Assembly (NCBI RefSeq): GCF_030419005.1
Contig: NZ_CP106951.1
Coordinates: forward strand, 124,001 to 188,000
DNA from: Eleftheria terrae
GTDB taxonomy: Bacteria; Pseudomonadota; Gammaproteobacteria; Burkholderiales; Burkholderiaceae_C
Direction: 5' to 3'
DNA length: 64,000 nucleotides
Under the pieces are notes generated by a model, which saw only the letters and a program-made list of their open reading frames with translations, ran no database searches and was not told the origin of the DNA. This document shows, one piece after another, positions 32,994-41,603 of the stretch. Both the position numbers and the translations under genes were made by a program. Positions within the stretch are counted from its first letter, which is position 1, and each line of letters opens with the position of its first letter.

Positions 32994-33934
32994 TGGCCGG
33001 CCTCCCGGGACTGTGCCTGGTAGCGGTGGAACAGGGCCAGCGGAACGATGATGAGCAGGATCATCACCACCGCCAGGCCGGAGGCCATCGGCCAGTCGTT
33101 GTTGCTGAAGAACTCGTCCCACAGCACGCGGCCGATCATCAGCGTCTGCGGCCCGCCCAGCAGCTCGGGAATGACGAATTCGCCGACGCAGGGGATGAAC
33201 ACCAGCATCGAGCCGGCGATGATGCCGGCCTTGGACAGCGGCACCGTGATGCGCCAGAAGGCCACCCACGGTGTGGCTCCCAGGTCCAGGGCCGCCTCCA
33301 GCAGGCGCATGTCCATCTTCGACAGGTGCGCATAGAGCGGCAGGATCATGAAGGGCAGGTAGGTGTAGACCATGCCCACCAGCAGGGAGAAGGGCGTGTT
33401 CATCAGCTGAGCGGCGTCGGGCACCAGGCCGGCGCGGGCCAGCAGGCTGTTGATGCCAAGCGCTGCCAGGGCCTGGGTGACCCAGCCGTGCTCGCCCAGC
33501 AGCCCCTTCCAGGCATACACCCGCAGCAGGAAAGAAGTCCAGAACGGCAGCATCACCAGCATCAGCAGGGCGGGCTGCACCGTGCTGCGCGCCCGGGCCA
33601 TGAAGTAGGCGAACGGGTAGCCCAGCAGCAGGCAGCAGGCGGTGGTGATGCCGGCGTACTTGAGGCTGGCCAGGTAGGTCTCGAGGTAGAGCGGGTCCTG
33701 CGCGATGTAGCCGAAGTTGGCCCCCGTGACGGTCAGCTGCAGCCGCCCGTCGGCCCAGGTGATCAGGTCCTTGATCACCACGGTGTCCATCTCGGACAGG
33801 CTGATCTTCACCAGGATCAGGAAGGGCAGCAGGAAGAACACCAGCAGCCAGCCATAAGGCAGGCCAATCACCGCCAGCCGGCCGCGGCCGGGCCGGGACC
33901 TTGGTTTCGCAGGGGACACCGCGACAGGCATCAT
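32990..33934 (-). CDS. potH: Putrescine ABC transporter permease PotH
   Basis: A 314-residue permease. After a cytoplasmic basic tail it has GLPYGWLLVFFLLPFLILVKISLSE, the usual PotB/PotH first helix and following motif. The EAA loop is LLEAALDLGATPWVAFWRITVPLSKAGI. GEFVIPELLGGP and WPMASGLAVVMILLIIVPLALFHRY also match PotH. The start is one of two tandem ATGs (33934/33931) with GAGG upstream, 5 nt after the potG stop. It forms a heterodimeric channel with PotI. Confidence 0.9.
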   Translation of the reverse strand: MMPVAVSPAKPRSRPGRGRLAVIGLPYGWLLVFFLLPFLILVKISLSEMDTVVIKDLITWADGRLQLTVTGANFGYIAQDPLYLETYLASLKYAGITTACCLLLGYPFAYFMARARSTVQPALLMLVMLPFWTSFLLRVYAWKGLLGEHGWVTQALAALGINSLLARAGLVPDAAQLMNTPFSLLVGMVYTYLPFMILPLYAHLSKMDMRLLEAALDLGATPWVAFWRITVPLSKAGIIAGSMLVFIPCVGEFVIPELLGGPQTLMIGRVLWDEFFSNNDWPMASGLAVVMILLIIVPLALFHRYQAQSREAGQ

Positions 33935-33939
33935 GCGCC

Positions 33940-35037
33940 TCACTGGGTGAGAACGACCTGGGCCGAATCCGACCAGCAGGCCCAGGCTGCATCGCCCCAG
34001 GCCAGGGCATCGTCGGGATGGCGCTCGACATGGCTTTGCTGCACCTTCAGCATCGCCCCGCTGGGCAATTTCAGCTGGTAGAGCGTGTAGCTGCCGAAAT
34101 AGGACAAGGCCTGCACCGTGCCTTGCACGCGGTTGTACTCGCCTTCGGGGGCGCGGCGCGAGAGGCGGATCTTCTCCGGCCGCAGCGCCACCGTGACCGG
34201 CATGCCGCGGCTGCCGGTGATGCCGTGGCCGACATAGTGCCGGCAGTCGGGGCAGGCGATCACGACATGGTCGCGCTCGTCTTCCACCACGCTGCCGGCC
34301 ATCAGGTTGACATTGCCGATGAAGTCGGCCACGAAGCGCGACGACGGCGTCTCGTAGATCTCGCCGGGGGCGCCCACCTGCAGTAGCCGGCCTTCGCTCA
34401 TCACCGCGATGCGCGAGGCCATGGTCATGGCCTCCTCCTGGTCGTGGGTGACCATCACGCAGGTGACACCCACCTGCTCGATGATGTGGGCCAGCTCCAC
34501 CTGCGTCGCCTCGCGCAGCTTGCGGTCGAGCGCGCCGAGCGGCTCGTCCAGCAGCAACAGCGCGGGCCGCTTCGCCAGGCTGCGCGCCAGCGCCACCCGC
34601 TGCTGCTGGCCGCCGGAGAGCTGGTGCGGGCGGCGGCGCGCCTGGGGGCCGAGCTGGACCAGCTTCAGCATGGCCTCGACCCGCTCGGCCACCTGCTGGC
34701 GTGGCAGGCCGTCGCGCCGCAGACCGAAGGCGATGTTGTCCCACACCGTCAGGTGAGGGAACAGCGCATACGACTGGAACATCATGTTGATGGGCCGCTC
34801 GTAGGGCGGCAGCGGCACCAGGTCCTGGCCGTCCAGCACGATGCTGCCGGCGTCGGGCGTCTCGAAGCCGGCCAGCATGCGCAGCAGCGTCGTCTTGCCG
34901 CAGCCCGAGGAGCCGAGCAGCGCGAAGATCTCGCCCTTGGCGATGTCCACGCTCACGCTGTCGACCGCCTTCACTCCGCCGAAGGACTTCACCACGCCGC
35001 GGATCTGCAGATAGGCGCCCGGATCGGCGGCGGTCAT
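33940..35037 (-). CDS. potG: Putrescine ABC transporter ATPase PotG
   Basis: A 365-residue ATPase. Walker A GSSGCGKTT at residues 42-50, Q-loop (MMFQSYALFPH), signature LSGGQQQR at 140-147, Walker B LLLLDEP with D164-E165 and the H-loop MVTHDQEEA. The C-terminal 110 residues form the TOBE-type regulatory domain (VTVALRPEKIRLSRR). A CPDC motif in the C-terminal domain is notable but its role is unknown. It drives import of putrescine bound by PotF and is 5 nt upstream of potH. Confidence 0.92.
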   Translation of the reverse strand: MTAADPGAYLQIRGVVKSFGGVKAVDSVSVDIAKGEIFALLGSSGCGKTTLLRMLAGFETPDAGSIVLDGQDLVPLPPYERPINMMFQSYALFPHLTVWDNIAFGLRRDGLPRQQVAERVEAMLKLVQLGPQARRRPHQLSGGQQQRVALARSLAKRPALLLLDEPLGALDRKLREATQVELAHIIEQVGVTCVMVTHDQEEAMTMASRIAVMSEGRLLQVGAPGEIYETPSSRFVADFIGNVNLMAGSVVEDERDHVVIACPDCRHYVGHGITGSRGMPVTVALRPEKIRLSRRAPEGEYNRVQGTVQALSYFGSYTLYQLKLPSGAMLKVQQSHVERHPDDALAWGDAAWACWSDSAQVVLTQ

Positions 35038-35178
35038 CGGCGGTCCCTCGCCGGTGCGCGCCCGGCATCTCGCCCCAGGGCGGCCGCGGCCTGGCCCGGC
35101 CGTGCCGGCCCGGTGTGTACTTGGGTCATGCCCCCTCCCGTGGGTATGGCGAGTGACACCGCTGGGTGCCGGCCCGGC

Positions 35179-36306
35179 TCACAGGCCGGTCTTGAACGAG
35201 GTGTAGATCCGCGTGACGGTCCGGCGGATGTCGTTGCTCAGCGCATCGGGGGCGCTCATGCGCTTCATGTCGTCGTCGCTGGGGAACACGGTCGGGTTGC
35301 TCGCCACCTCGGGTTTCACGAAGGGCCGCGAATCCTTGTTCGGGTTGGCGTAGAAGACGCTGTTGGTCAGGCTCGCATGCACTTCCGGCCTGAGGATGTA
35401 GTTGATGAACTTGTGGGCGTTGCCCGGATGCGGGGCATCGGCCGGAATCACCATCACGTCGAAGAAGAGGAGACCGCCGCTCTTCGGGATCAGCGCCTCG
35501 ATCTTCTGCCCGGTCTTGCCGTCGATGGCGCGCTGGCGGGCGATGTTGATGTCGCCGGACCAGCCCAGCGCGGCGCAGATCGAGCCGTTGGCCATGTCGT
35601 TGATGTAGCCGGACGAGCTGAACAGCGTCACATAGGGGCGCACGCTCTTCAGCAGCGCCGGTACCGCCTGGTAGTCGGCCTGGTTGCGGCTGTAGGGCGG
35701 CTTGCCGAGGTAGTGCAGGGCGGACGGCACCACTTCGCTGGCGCCGTCGAGCATGCTGACCCCGCAGGACTTGAGCTTGGAGATGTACTCCGGCTTGAAC
35801 AACAGGTCCCAGGCGTTGTCGGGCATTGGCAGGTCGCCGAGCGCGGCCTTCACCTTGTCGACATTGATGCCCACCGTGGTGAAGCCCCACAGCCAGTTGA
35901 CCTGGTACTGGTTGCCGGGATCGAGCTTGGCGAGTTGTGCCTGCAGTGCCGGGTCGAGGTGCTTCAGGTTGGGCAGCTGGGCCTTGTCGAGCTTGCGCAG
36001 CAGGCCTCCATCGGCCTGCAGCTTGGCCCAGTAGGACGAGGGCACCACCACGTCATAGCCGGTCTTGCCCGCCACCAGCTTGGCGTGCACGATCTCGTTG
36101 TTGTCGAAGTTGTCGTAGCGCACCTTGATGCCGGTCTCCTTCTCGAAGTTGGCCAGCGTGTCGGGCGCGATGTAGTTCGACCAGTTGTAGACGTTGAGGA
36201 CCTTCTCCTCCTCTTGGGCAAGGGCGCCCTGTGGCAGCAGGGGAGCGGCAACAGCGCTGGCGAGGCCCAGCATGGCAGCCAGGCGGTGCAAGGAGTGGCG
36301 GGTCAT
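35179..36306 (-). CDS. potF: Periplasmic putrescine-binding protein PotF
   Basis: A 375-residue polyamine-binding protein with signal peptide MTRHSLHRLAAMLGLASAVAAPLLPQGALA. The mature part starts KVLNVYNWSNYIAPDTLANFEKETGIKVRYDNFDNNE, the canonical PotF/SpuD opening with the ligand-contacting W and the SNY motif. A later motif (GWSGDINIARQ) is also family-typical. GGAGG precedes the start. It delivers putrescine to PotHI. The 141-nt gap before potG suggests a hairpin or promoter but none is clear. SpuD/SpuE-type specificity (putrescine versus spermidine) cannot be fixed from sequence alone. Confidence 0.92.
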   Translation of the reverse strand: MTRHSLHRLAAMLGLASAVAAPLLPQGALAQEEEKVLNVYNWSNYIAPDTLANFEKETGIKVRYDNFDNNEIVHAKLVAGKTGYDVVVPSSYWAKLQADGGLLRKLDKAQLPNLKHLDPALQAQLAKLDPGNQYQVNWLWGFTTVGINVDKVKAALGDLPMPDNAWDLLFKPEYISKLKSCGVSMLDGASEVVPSALHYLGKPPYSRNQADYQAVPALLKSVRPYVTLFSSSGYINDMANGSICAALGWSGDINIARQRAIDGKTGQKIEALIPKSGGLLFFDVMVIPADAPHPGNAHKFINYILRPEVHASLTNSVFYANPNKDSRPFVKPEVASNPTVFPSDDDMKRMSAPDALSNDIRRTVTRIYTSFKTGL

Positions 36307-36391
36307 CGGGGTTCCTCCGTCGGGTGGTGTTCGATGTCTCGGTGGCCGCGGGCACCGGCGCCGGACTGCAGGGTGCCTGCGGTGGCGGGCT

Positions 36392-37798
36392 TCACAGCCA
36401 GCCCTTGTCCTTCAGCTCGGCCCAGGTCTTGTCCAGGCACAGGCGGATCAGCCCGCCCATCTCGTCGATCTGCGCGGTGGTCATCACCAGCGGCGGCGCG
36501 ACGATCATGCGGTCGCCGACCGCCCGCATGATCAGCCCGTTGGCGAAGCAATGCGCGCGGCACAGCATGCCCACCGCCTGCTCCTCGGGGAAGGCCAGGC
36601 TGCGTTCCTTGTCCTTCACCAGCTGCAGGGCGCCCATCAGGCCGCAAGTCTCGGCGTCGCCCACCAGCGGGTGGTCTTTCAGGCCCTGGTAGAGCTTGGC
36701 GAGATGCGGGCCGGTTTCGCTCTTCACCCGCTCCACCAGGCCCAGTTGCTGCACCAGTCGGATGTTGGCCACCGCCACCGCGCAGGCCACCGGATGGCCG
36801 GAGTAGGTGTAGCCGTGCTCGAACTCGCCGCCTTGCTCGATGAGCACGCGGGCGACGCGCTCGCCCACCATCACCCCACCCAGCGGCACATAGCCTGAGG
36901 TAACCCCCTTGGCGAAGGTCATCAGGTCCGGCCGGGTGCCGAAGCGCTCGCAGCCGAACCAGTGGCCGGTGCGGCCGAAGCCGCAGATGACCTCGTCGCT
37001 GACCAGCAGGATGCCGTGGCGGTCGCAGATGCGCTGCACCTCCGGCCAGTAGGTCTCGGGCGGGATGATGACGCCGCCGGCGCCCTGGATCGGCTCGCCG
37101 ATGAAGGCCGCCACCCGGTCGGCGCCGAGTTCCAGGATCTTCTCTTCCAGCCAGGCGGCGGCCTGCCGGCCGAAGTCGTCACGACTCATGCCACGGCCCA
37201 GCTGCCACCAGAAGGGCTGCTCGATGTGCACGATGCCGGGAATCGGCAGGCCGCCCTGCGCGTGCATCGCGCTCATGCCGCCGAGCGAGGCACCTGCCAT
37301 GGTGGAGCCGTGGTACGCGTTCTTGCGGCTGATGATCACCTGCCGCTGCGGCTGGCCCAGCAGGTCCCAGTAGCGCCGGACCATGCGCACCACCGTGTCG
37401 TTGCCTTCCGAGCCAGAGCCCGAGAAGAACACGTGCTGGAACTGCGGCGGCGTGACGCTGGCCAGCAGCTCGGCCAGCTCCACCGCAGGCGGGGTGGTGG
37501 TCTGGAAGAAGCTGTTGTAGAAGGGCAGCTCCTGCATCTGCCGGGTGGCCGCCTCCACCAGGGCTTGCTGGCCGTAGCCGACGTTGACGCACCACAGGCC
37601 GCTCATGCCGTCGAGGATCTTGTGGCCTTCGCTGTCCCAGAGGTAGATGTTGTCGGCCCGGGTGATGATGCGTGAGCCCTTCCTGGCAAGTGACTGGAAG
37701 TCGGTGAAGGGATGCAGGAAGTGGGCCGCATCGGCGGCCTGCCAGTCGCGGGTGCTGCGGGTGGCAGCGGGGGCGCGGGGCGCAAGTGCAGCGCTCAT
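36392..37798 (-). CDS. spuC: Putrescine/polyamine aminotransferase (SpuC-like)
   Basis: A 468-residue PLP-dependent class III aminotransferase. The Schiff-base lysine is K297 (TFAKGVTSG) and the cofactor-binding Asp is D268 (LVSDEVICGFGRTG); SGSGSEGND supplies phosphate contacts. The opening (DAAHFLHPFTDFQSLARKG) matches SpuC/putrescine:pyruvate aminotransferases. It would convert putrescine to 4-aminobutanal, an alternative to gamma-glutamylation. It lies directly after puuA and before potF. GGAG before ATG 37798 sets the start. Confidence 0.88.
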   Translation of the reverse strand: MSAALAPRAPAATRSTRDWQAADAAHFLHPFTDFQSLARKGSRIITRADNIYLWDSEGHKILDGMSGLWCVNVGYGQQALVEAATRQMQELPFYNSFFQTTTPPAVELAELLASVTPPQFQHVFFSGSGSEGNDTVVRMVRRYWDLLGQPQRQVIISRKNAYHGSTMAGASLGGMSAMHAQGGLPIPGIVHIEQPFWWQLGRGMSRDDFGRQAAAWLEEKILELGADRVAAFIGEPIQGAGGVIIPPETYWPEVQRICDRHGILLVSDEVICGFGRTGHWFGCERFGTRPDLMTFAKGVTSGYVPLGGVMVGERVARVLIEQGGEFEHGYTYSGHPVACAVAVANIRLVQQLGLVERVKSETGPHLAKLYQGLKDHPLVGDAETCGLMGALQLVKDKERSLAFPEEQAVGMLCRAHCFANGLIMRAVGDRMIVAPPLVMTTAQIDEMGGLIRLCLDKTWAELKDKGWL

Positions 37799-37844
37799 GG
37801 GTGTCTCCTGGAAAAGGCGGTGGGGACCGGGGTGCGTCGGCCGC

Positions 37845-39212
37845 TCACACATGCAGCAACAGGTGCTCGCGCTCCCAGGGCGAGATCACCTTCATGAACT
37901 CCTCATGCTCGGTTTCCTTCACCTCGCAATAGACGGTGATGAACTCGTGGCCGAGCACCTCGTGCAAGTCGGTTTCGCTTCTCAGCCGGCTGAGGGCCTC
38001 GCTGAGGCTGCGTGGCAAGGTGTATTCGCCGAGGTAGGCGTCGCCCTTGCACTCGGGGGTCGGCTCGATGCGGTTCTTGATGCCCAGCCAGCCGCAGGCC
38101 AGCGTGGCGGCCAGCGCGACATAGGGATTGGCATCGGCGCCGATCACCCGGTTCTCGATGCGGCGGGCGGCCGGGTTGGCCACCGGCGAGCGGATGCCCA
38201 CCGTGCGGTTGTCGGTGCCCCACTGAATGTTGATTGGCGCCGCCGTGGAGCGGGCCAGGCGGCGGTAGGAGTTCACATAGGGCGCGAACAAGGCCATGGC
38301 GGCCGGCACATAGCGCTGCAGCCCCCCGATGTACCAGTGGAACTCCTGTGAGGCGCTGCCATCGGGGTTGCTGAACAGGTTGCGGCCTGTGGCCTTGTCG
38401 ATCAGGCTCTGGTGCACGTGCATCGCGCTGCCCGGCTCGTTGGCCATGGGCTTGGCCATGAAGGTGGCATACATCTCGTGGCGCAGCGCGGTCTCGCGGA
38501 TGGTGCGCTTGAAGAAGAACACCTCGTCGGCCAGCTGCAACGGATGGTCGTGGAAGAAGTTGATCTCCATCTGCCCCGCGCCGACTTCGTGGATCAGCGT
38601 GTCCACGTTCAGCTCCATCTGCTGGCAGTAGTCGTAGATGTCCTCGAAGAGCGGGTCGAACTCATTGACCGCATCGATGGAGTAGGCCTGGCGCGAGGTC
38701 TCGGCCCGCCCGCTGCGCCCGCGCGGCGGCTTCAGCGGCTGGTTGGGGTCGGTGCTGCGCTCGATCAGGTAGAACTCGAGCTCCGGTGCCACCACCGGCA
38801 GCCAGCCCTCGGCATCGAACAGATTGCAGATGCGCCGCAGCACCGAGCGCGGCGCGTAGGGGATCAAGCGGCCCTCGCGGTCGAAGCAGTCGTGGATGAC
38901 CTGGGCCGTGGGGTCGACCGCCCAGGGCACGATGCGCACCGTGGCCGGATCGGGCTGCAGGTGCATGTCGCGGTCGGTGGGCGTGATCACGTCGTAGTAG
39001 GGCCCCTGCTCGGGGAACTCGCCGGTCACCCCGATCGCGACGATCGCCTCGGGCAAGCGCATGCCGCGGTCTTCCGTGAACTTCTCGCGCGGCAGGATCT
39101 TGCCCCGCGCCACGCCGGTGAGGTCAGGCACCAGGCACTCGATCTCGGTCACGCGGCGCTCGTTGAGCCATTGCTCCAGTTCGCTGAAAGTGAAGTTGTC
39201 TCGAACCACCAT
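37845..39212 (-). CDS. puuA: Gamma-glutamylputrescine synthetase PuuA
   Basis: A 455-residue member of the glutamine-synthetase fold, similar in length to E. coli PuuA. Metal- and glutamate-site motifs are visible: PELEFYLIE, VGAGQMEINF, NEPGSAMHVHQSL and the ATP-loop region RTVGIRSPVANPAARRIENR. It ligates glutamate to putrescine with ATP, the first step of the Puu route. The adenylylation loop of true GlnA is not apparent. The start at 39212 is the first Met of MVVRDNFTFSELEQWL, with only a weak ribosome binding site (GGGGATGT). Confidence 0.9.
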   Translation of the reverse strand: MVVRDNFTFSELEQWLNERRVTEIECLVPDLTGVARGKILPREKFTEDRGMRLPEAIVAIGVTGEFPEQGPYYDVITPTDRDMHLQPDPATVRIVPWAVDPTAQVIHDCFDREGRLIPYAPRSVLRRICNLFDAEGWLPVVAPELEFYLIERSTDPNQPLKPPRGRSGRAETSRQAYSIDAVNEFDPLFEDIYDYCQQMELNVDTLIHEVGAGQMEINFFHDHPLQLADEVFFFKRTIRETALRHEMYATFMAKPMANEPGSAMHVHQSLIDKATGRNLFSNPDGSASQEFHWYIGGLQRYVPAAMALFAPYVNSYRRLARSTAAPINIQWGTDNRTVGIRSPVANPAARRIENRVIGADANPYVALAATLACGWLGIKNRIEPTPECKGDAYLGEYTLPRSLSEALSRLRSETDLHEVLGHEFITVYCEVKETEHEEFMKVISPWEREHLLLHV

Positions 39213-39298
39213 ACATCCCCGTTTTTTTCCGGTGCGGGCCGAGGCCCGCCTGTTGATCTGGATTCCTCTCGACGGCTTCTTCGGTCAGCGAAGCGGCG

Positions 39299-40084
39299 CT
39301 AGGTCATCGGGTCGCGGGGACGATCACGGTAATCGCGGCAGGCTTCGCCGAAGGCGCGGAAGAGGCGCAGCGACACCGGGTTGTCGGCGGCCTGCCATTC
39401 GGGATGCCATTGCACGAAGAGGTTGAAGCCGGGCGCCTCGGCACTCGAGAAGGCCTCGATCAGCCCGTCCGGCGCGGTGGCTTCCACCCGCAGGCCGGGC
39501 GCCAGCTGGCGCACGCCCTGTCCGTGCAGGCTGTTGACCTGGAACTCGCGCTGGCCGACCACCGCCTCCAGCACGCCGCCGGCTTCCACCCGCACGGCAT
39601 GGGCCATGCCGTACTGCACCTCCACGCTGTCCTCGTCCCGCGAGCGGTGGTCCTGCAGGCCAGGCTGCTCTTGCACCGCCTGGTGCAGCGAACCGCCGAG
39701 CGCCACGTTGGCTTCCTGCAGGCCACGGCAGATGGCAAACAGCGGCACGCCGCGCTGCAGTGCGGCGGGGATCAGGGCCAGTGTCCAGGCATCGCGGCCG
39801 GGGTCGAGCGGCAGGCGGCTGTCGTGCACCGCCTCGCCGAAATGGCTGGGGTGCACATTGGAGACCGAGCCGGTGAGCAGCACGCCGTCGGCCAGATCCA
39901 GCAGCTCGTCGGCCGCCTCGGGTGCTTCGCCGGGCACCACCAGGGGGAGGCAGCCGGCCAGGCGCACCGCATCGACGTACTTCTTGCCGGCCACGTGGAA
40001 GGCATGGTGGCCGAGGTGCTTGTTGCAGGCGGGTACCAGCACCACGGGGCGGCGGGACTGGCGGGGAGCGGAAATGAAGGTCAT
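39299..40084 (-). CDS. puuD: Gamma-glutamyl-gamma-aminobutyrate hydrolase PuuD
   Basis: A 261-residue class I glutamine-amidotransferase-like hydrolase (peptidase C26). The nucleophile is C119 in FAICRGLQE, and the catalytic H227 and E229 are in VQWHPEW. Other family features are VLVPACNKHLGHHAF, which here replaces the usual start, and LTGSVSNVHPSHF. It releases GABA and glutamate from gamma-glutamyl-GABA. A consensus sigma-54 promoter lies 66 nt or so upstream, so puuD probably heads the transcript that continues into puuA and the transporter genes. Confidence 0.9.
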   Translation of the reverse strand: MTFISAPRQSRRPVVLVPACNKHLGHHAFHVAGKKYVDAVRLAGCLPLVVPGEAPEAADELLDLADGVLLTGSVSNVHPSHFGEAVHDSRLPLDPGRDAWTLALIPAALQRGVPLFAICRGLQEANVALGGSLHQAVQEQPGLQDHRSRDEDSVEVQYGMAHAVRVEAGGVLEAVVGQREFQVNSLHGQGVRQLAPGLRVEATAPDGLIEAFSSAEAPGFNLFVQWHPEWQAADNPVSLRLFRAFGEACRDYRDRPRDPMT

Positions 40085-40160
40085 AAGCTTGCTGCGTGAT
40101 TCCGGTCTTGCGACCCGACGCACTGGGCTGACGGGAGCCGGCGCGATACCTGGCCGGCCG

Positions 40161-40179
40161 GTGCAATAAGTGTGCCAAA
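40161..40179 (-). promoter_or_regulatory. Sigma-54 (RpoN) promoter upstream of puuD
   Basis: Reading the minus strand, TTTGGCACACTTATTGCAC matches the -24/-12 consensus TGGCAC-N5-TTGC exactly, with the required 5-nt spacer. Transcription would begin about 12 nt further on (near 40151) and reach the puuD start at 40084. This suggests control by RpoN and a nitrogen-responsive activator such as NtrC; no activator site was found by eye. Confidence 0.8.
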
Positions 40180-40229
40180 CCGCACACCGCTGTCAATCAA
40201 GTGGGAACCCAGGGGTGAGCGCCGGCGGG

Positions 40230-41552
40230 TCACAGCAGGTCCCTCAAGCGGTACCACGCCATGGCGAGCACCAGCGCCGGCATGCGCAGCCAGGCGCCGC
40301 CGGGGAAGGGGTGATGCCGCAGGCGGGCGAAGACGTCGAAGCGGCTGGCATGGCCGGTGATGGCTTCGGCGACCAGCTTGCCGGCCAGTCCGGTGAGGGC
40401 CAGGCCGTGGCCCGAGAAGCCCTGCAGGTAATAGATGTTGCGTGCACCGTGGCGGGCCGCTGCACCGTGCAGGGGCAGCCGCCCGAAATCGGGAGCCCGG
40501 TTCATCGAGATGTCCACGAAGCCGCCCCAGGCGTATTCGACCCGCACCTCCTTCAGCTGCGGGAAGCTCTTGACCAGCCGCCGTCGCAGCCCCGCCGCCA
40601 TGCGAAAAGGCGTCATCGTGCTGTAGCTGACGCCGCCGCCGAACACCAGGCGACTGTCGAGCGTCGGGCGGAAGTAGTCGAGCACGAAATCGGTGGTACA
40701 GGCGGCGGAGCGGGACGGGATGAGCGTGGCCACCCGGTCCTCGCCCAGCCGCTCGCTGGCCACCACATAGGTGCCCACCGGCATGATGCGTCGCTCCAGC
40801 TCGGGGGCCAGCCCCTGCAGGTAGACGTTGCCGGCCAGCAGCACATGCGCTGCCCGCACCGTGCCGCCGCGCGCGTGGACGGTGCAGCGGGTACCGGGCT
40901 CGATGCGCAGCACCGGGCTGTCCTCGTGGATGCGCGCACCCAGCGCGGTGGCGGCGCGGGCCAGCCCCAGGCAGTACTTGAGGGGGTGCAGGTGGCCGGA
41001 GCGCGGATCGTGCACCCCGCTGTGGAAGCGCGGGCTGTTGATCCACCGGGGCAATTCCTCGTGCGGTATCCAGGTGGACGGGTAGCCGTAGGCGCGGGCC
41101 ATGTGCTCCTGTCCCGCGCGCAGCCGGTGGGCCTTGCGGGCATTGACGGCCAGGCTCAGGAAGCCGGGCTGCCATTCGCAGTCGATGCCGAAGCGCGTGC
41201 GGCGCTCGTGGATCAGCTCGATGGCCTCGATCGACATGTCCCAGATCCGCCGCGCATCGGCCATGCCGAGCTGCGCTTCGATCTTGGGCTGGTCGCAGGC
41301 AAGGCCGTGGATCACCTGGCCCCCGTTGCGGCCGGAGGCGCCCCAGCCCACCTGCCGGGCCTCCAGGACCACCACCGACAGGCCGCGCTCAGCCAGCTCC
41401 AGCGCGGCCGACAGGCCCGCCAGCCCGCCGCCGACGACCGCCACATCCACCTGCATGTCGCCCTGCAGCGCGGGGTAGTTCACCTCGCGCCTGGCGGTGG
41501 CCGCGTAGTAGGAATTGCGCGTGAGTTCCCGGTCGGCGCGGTGCAGGTGCAT
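40230..41552 (-). CDS. puuB: Gamma-glutamylputrescine oxidoreductase PuuB
   Basis: A 440-residue FAD-dependent oxidase of the DAO family. The Rossmann dinucleotide motif VDVAVVGGGLAGLSAALELAERG lies at about residues 35-57, followed by the acidic residue that binds the ribose (VVLEA). The family motif VGWGASGRNGGQV, and the C-terminal YLQGFSGHGLALTGLAGKLVAEAI, also match PuuB/OrdL. It oxidises gamma-glutamylputrescine to the aldehyde, releasing ammonia and peroxide. The N-terminus NSYYAATA is typical. It lies between the omega-aminotransferase and puuD. Confidence 0.9.
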   Translation of the reverse strand: MHLHRADRELTRNSYYAATARREVNYPALQGDMQVDVAVVGGGLAGLSAALELAERGLSVVVLEARQVGWGASGRNGGQVIHGLACDQPKIEAQLGMADARRIWDMSIEAIELIHERRTRFGIDCEWQPGFLSLAVNARKAHRLRAGQEHMARAYGYPSTWIPHEELPRWINSPRFHSGVHDPRSGHLHPLKYCLGLARAATALGARIHEDSPVLRIEPGTRCTVHARGGTVRAAHVLLAGNVYLQGLAPELERRIMPVGTYVVASERLGEDRVATLIPSRSAACTTDFVLDYFRPTLDSRLVFGGGVSYSTMTPFRMAAGLRRRLVKSFPQLKEVRVEYAWGGFVDISMNRAPDFGRLPLHGAAARHGARNIYYLQGFSGHGLALTGLAGKLVAEAITGHASRFDVFARLRHHPFPGGAWLRMPALVLAMAWYRLRDLL

Positions 41553-41603
41553 GGGCTGTATCGCTAGGCGGAGTCCTGCTGCAGTGGAGGAGGGGCGGCG
41601 TTG

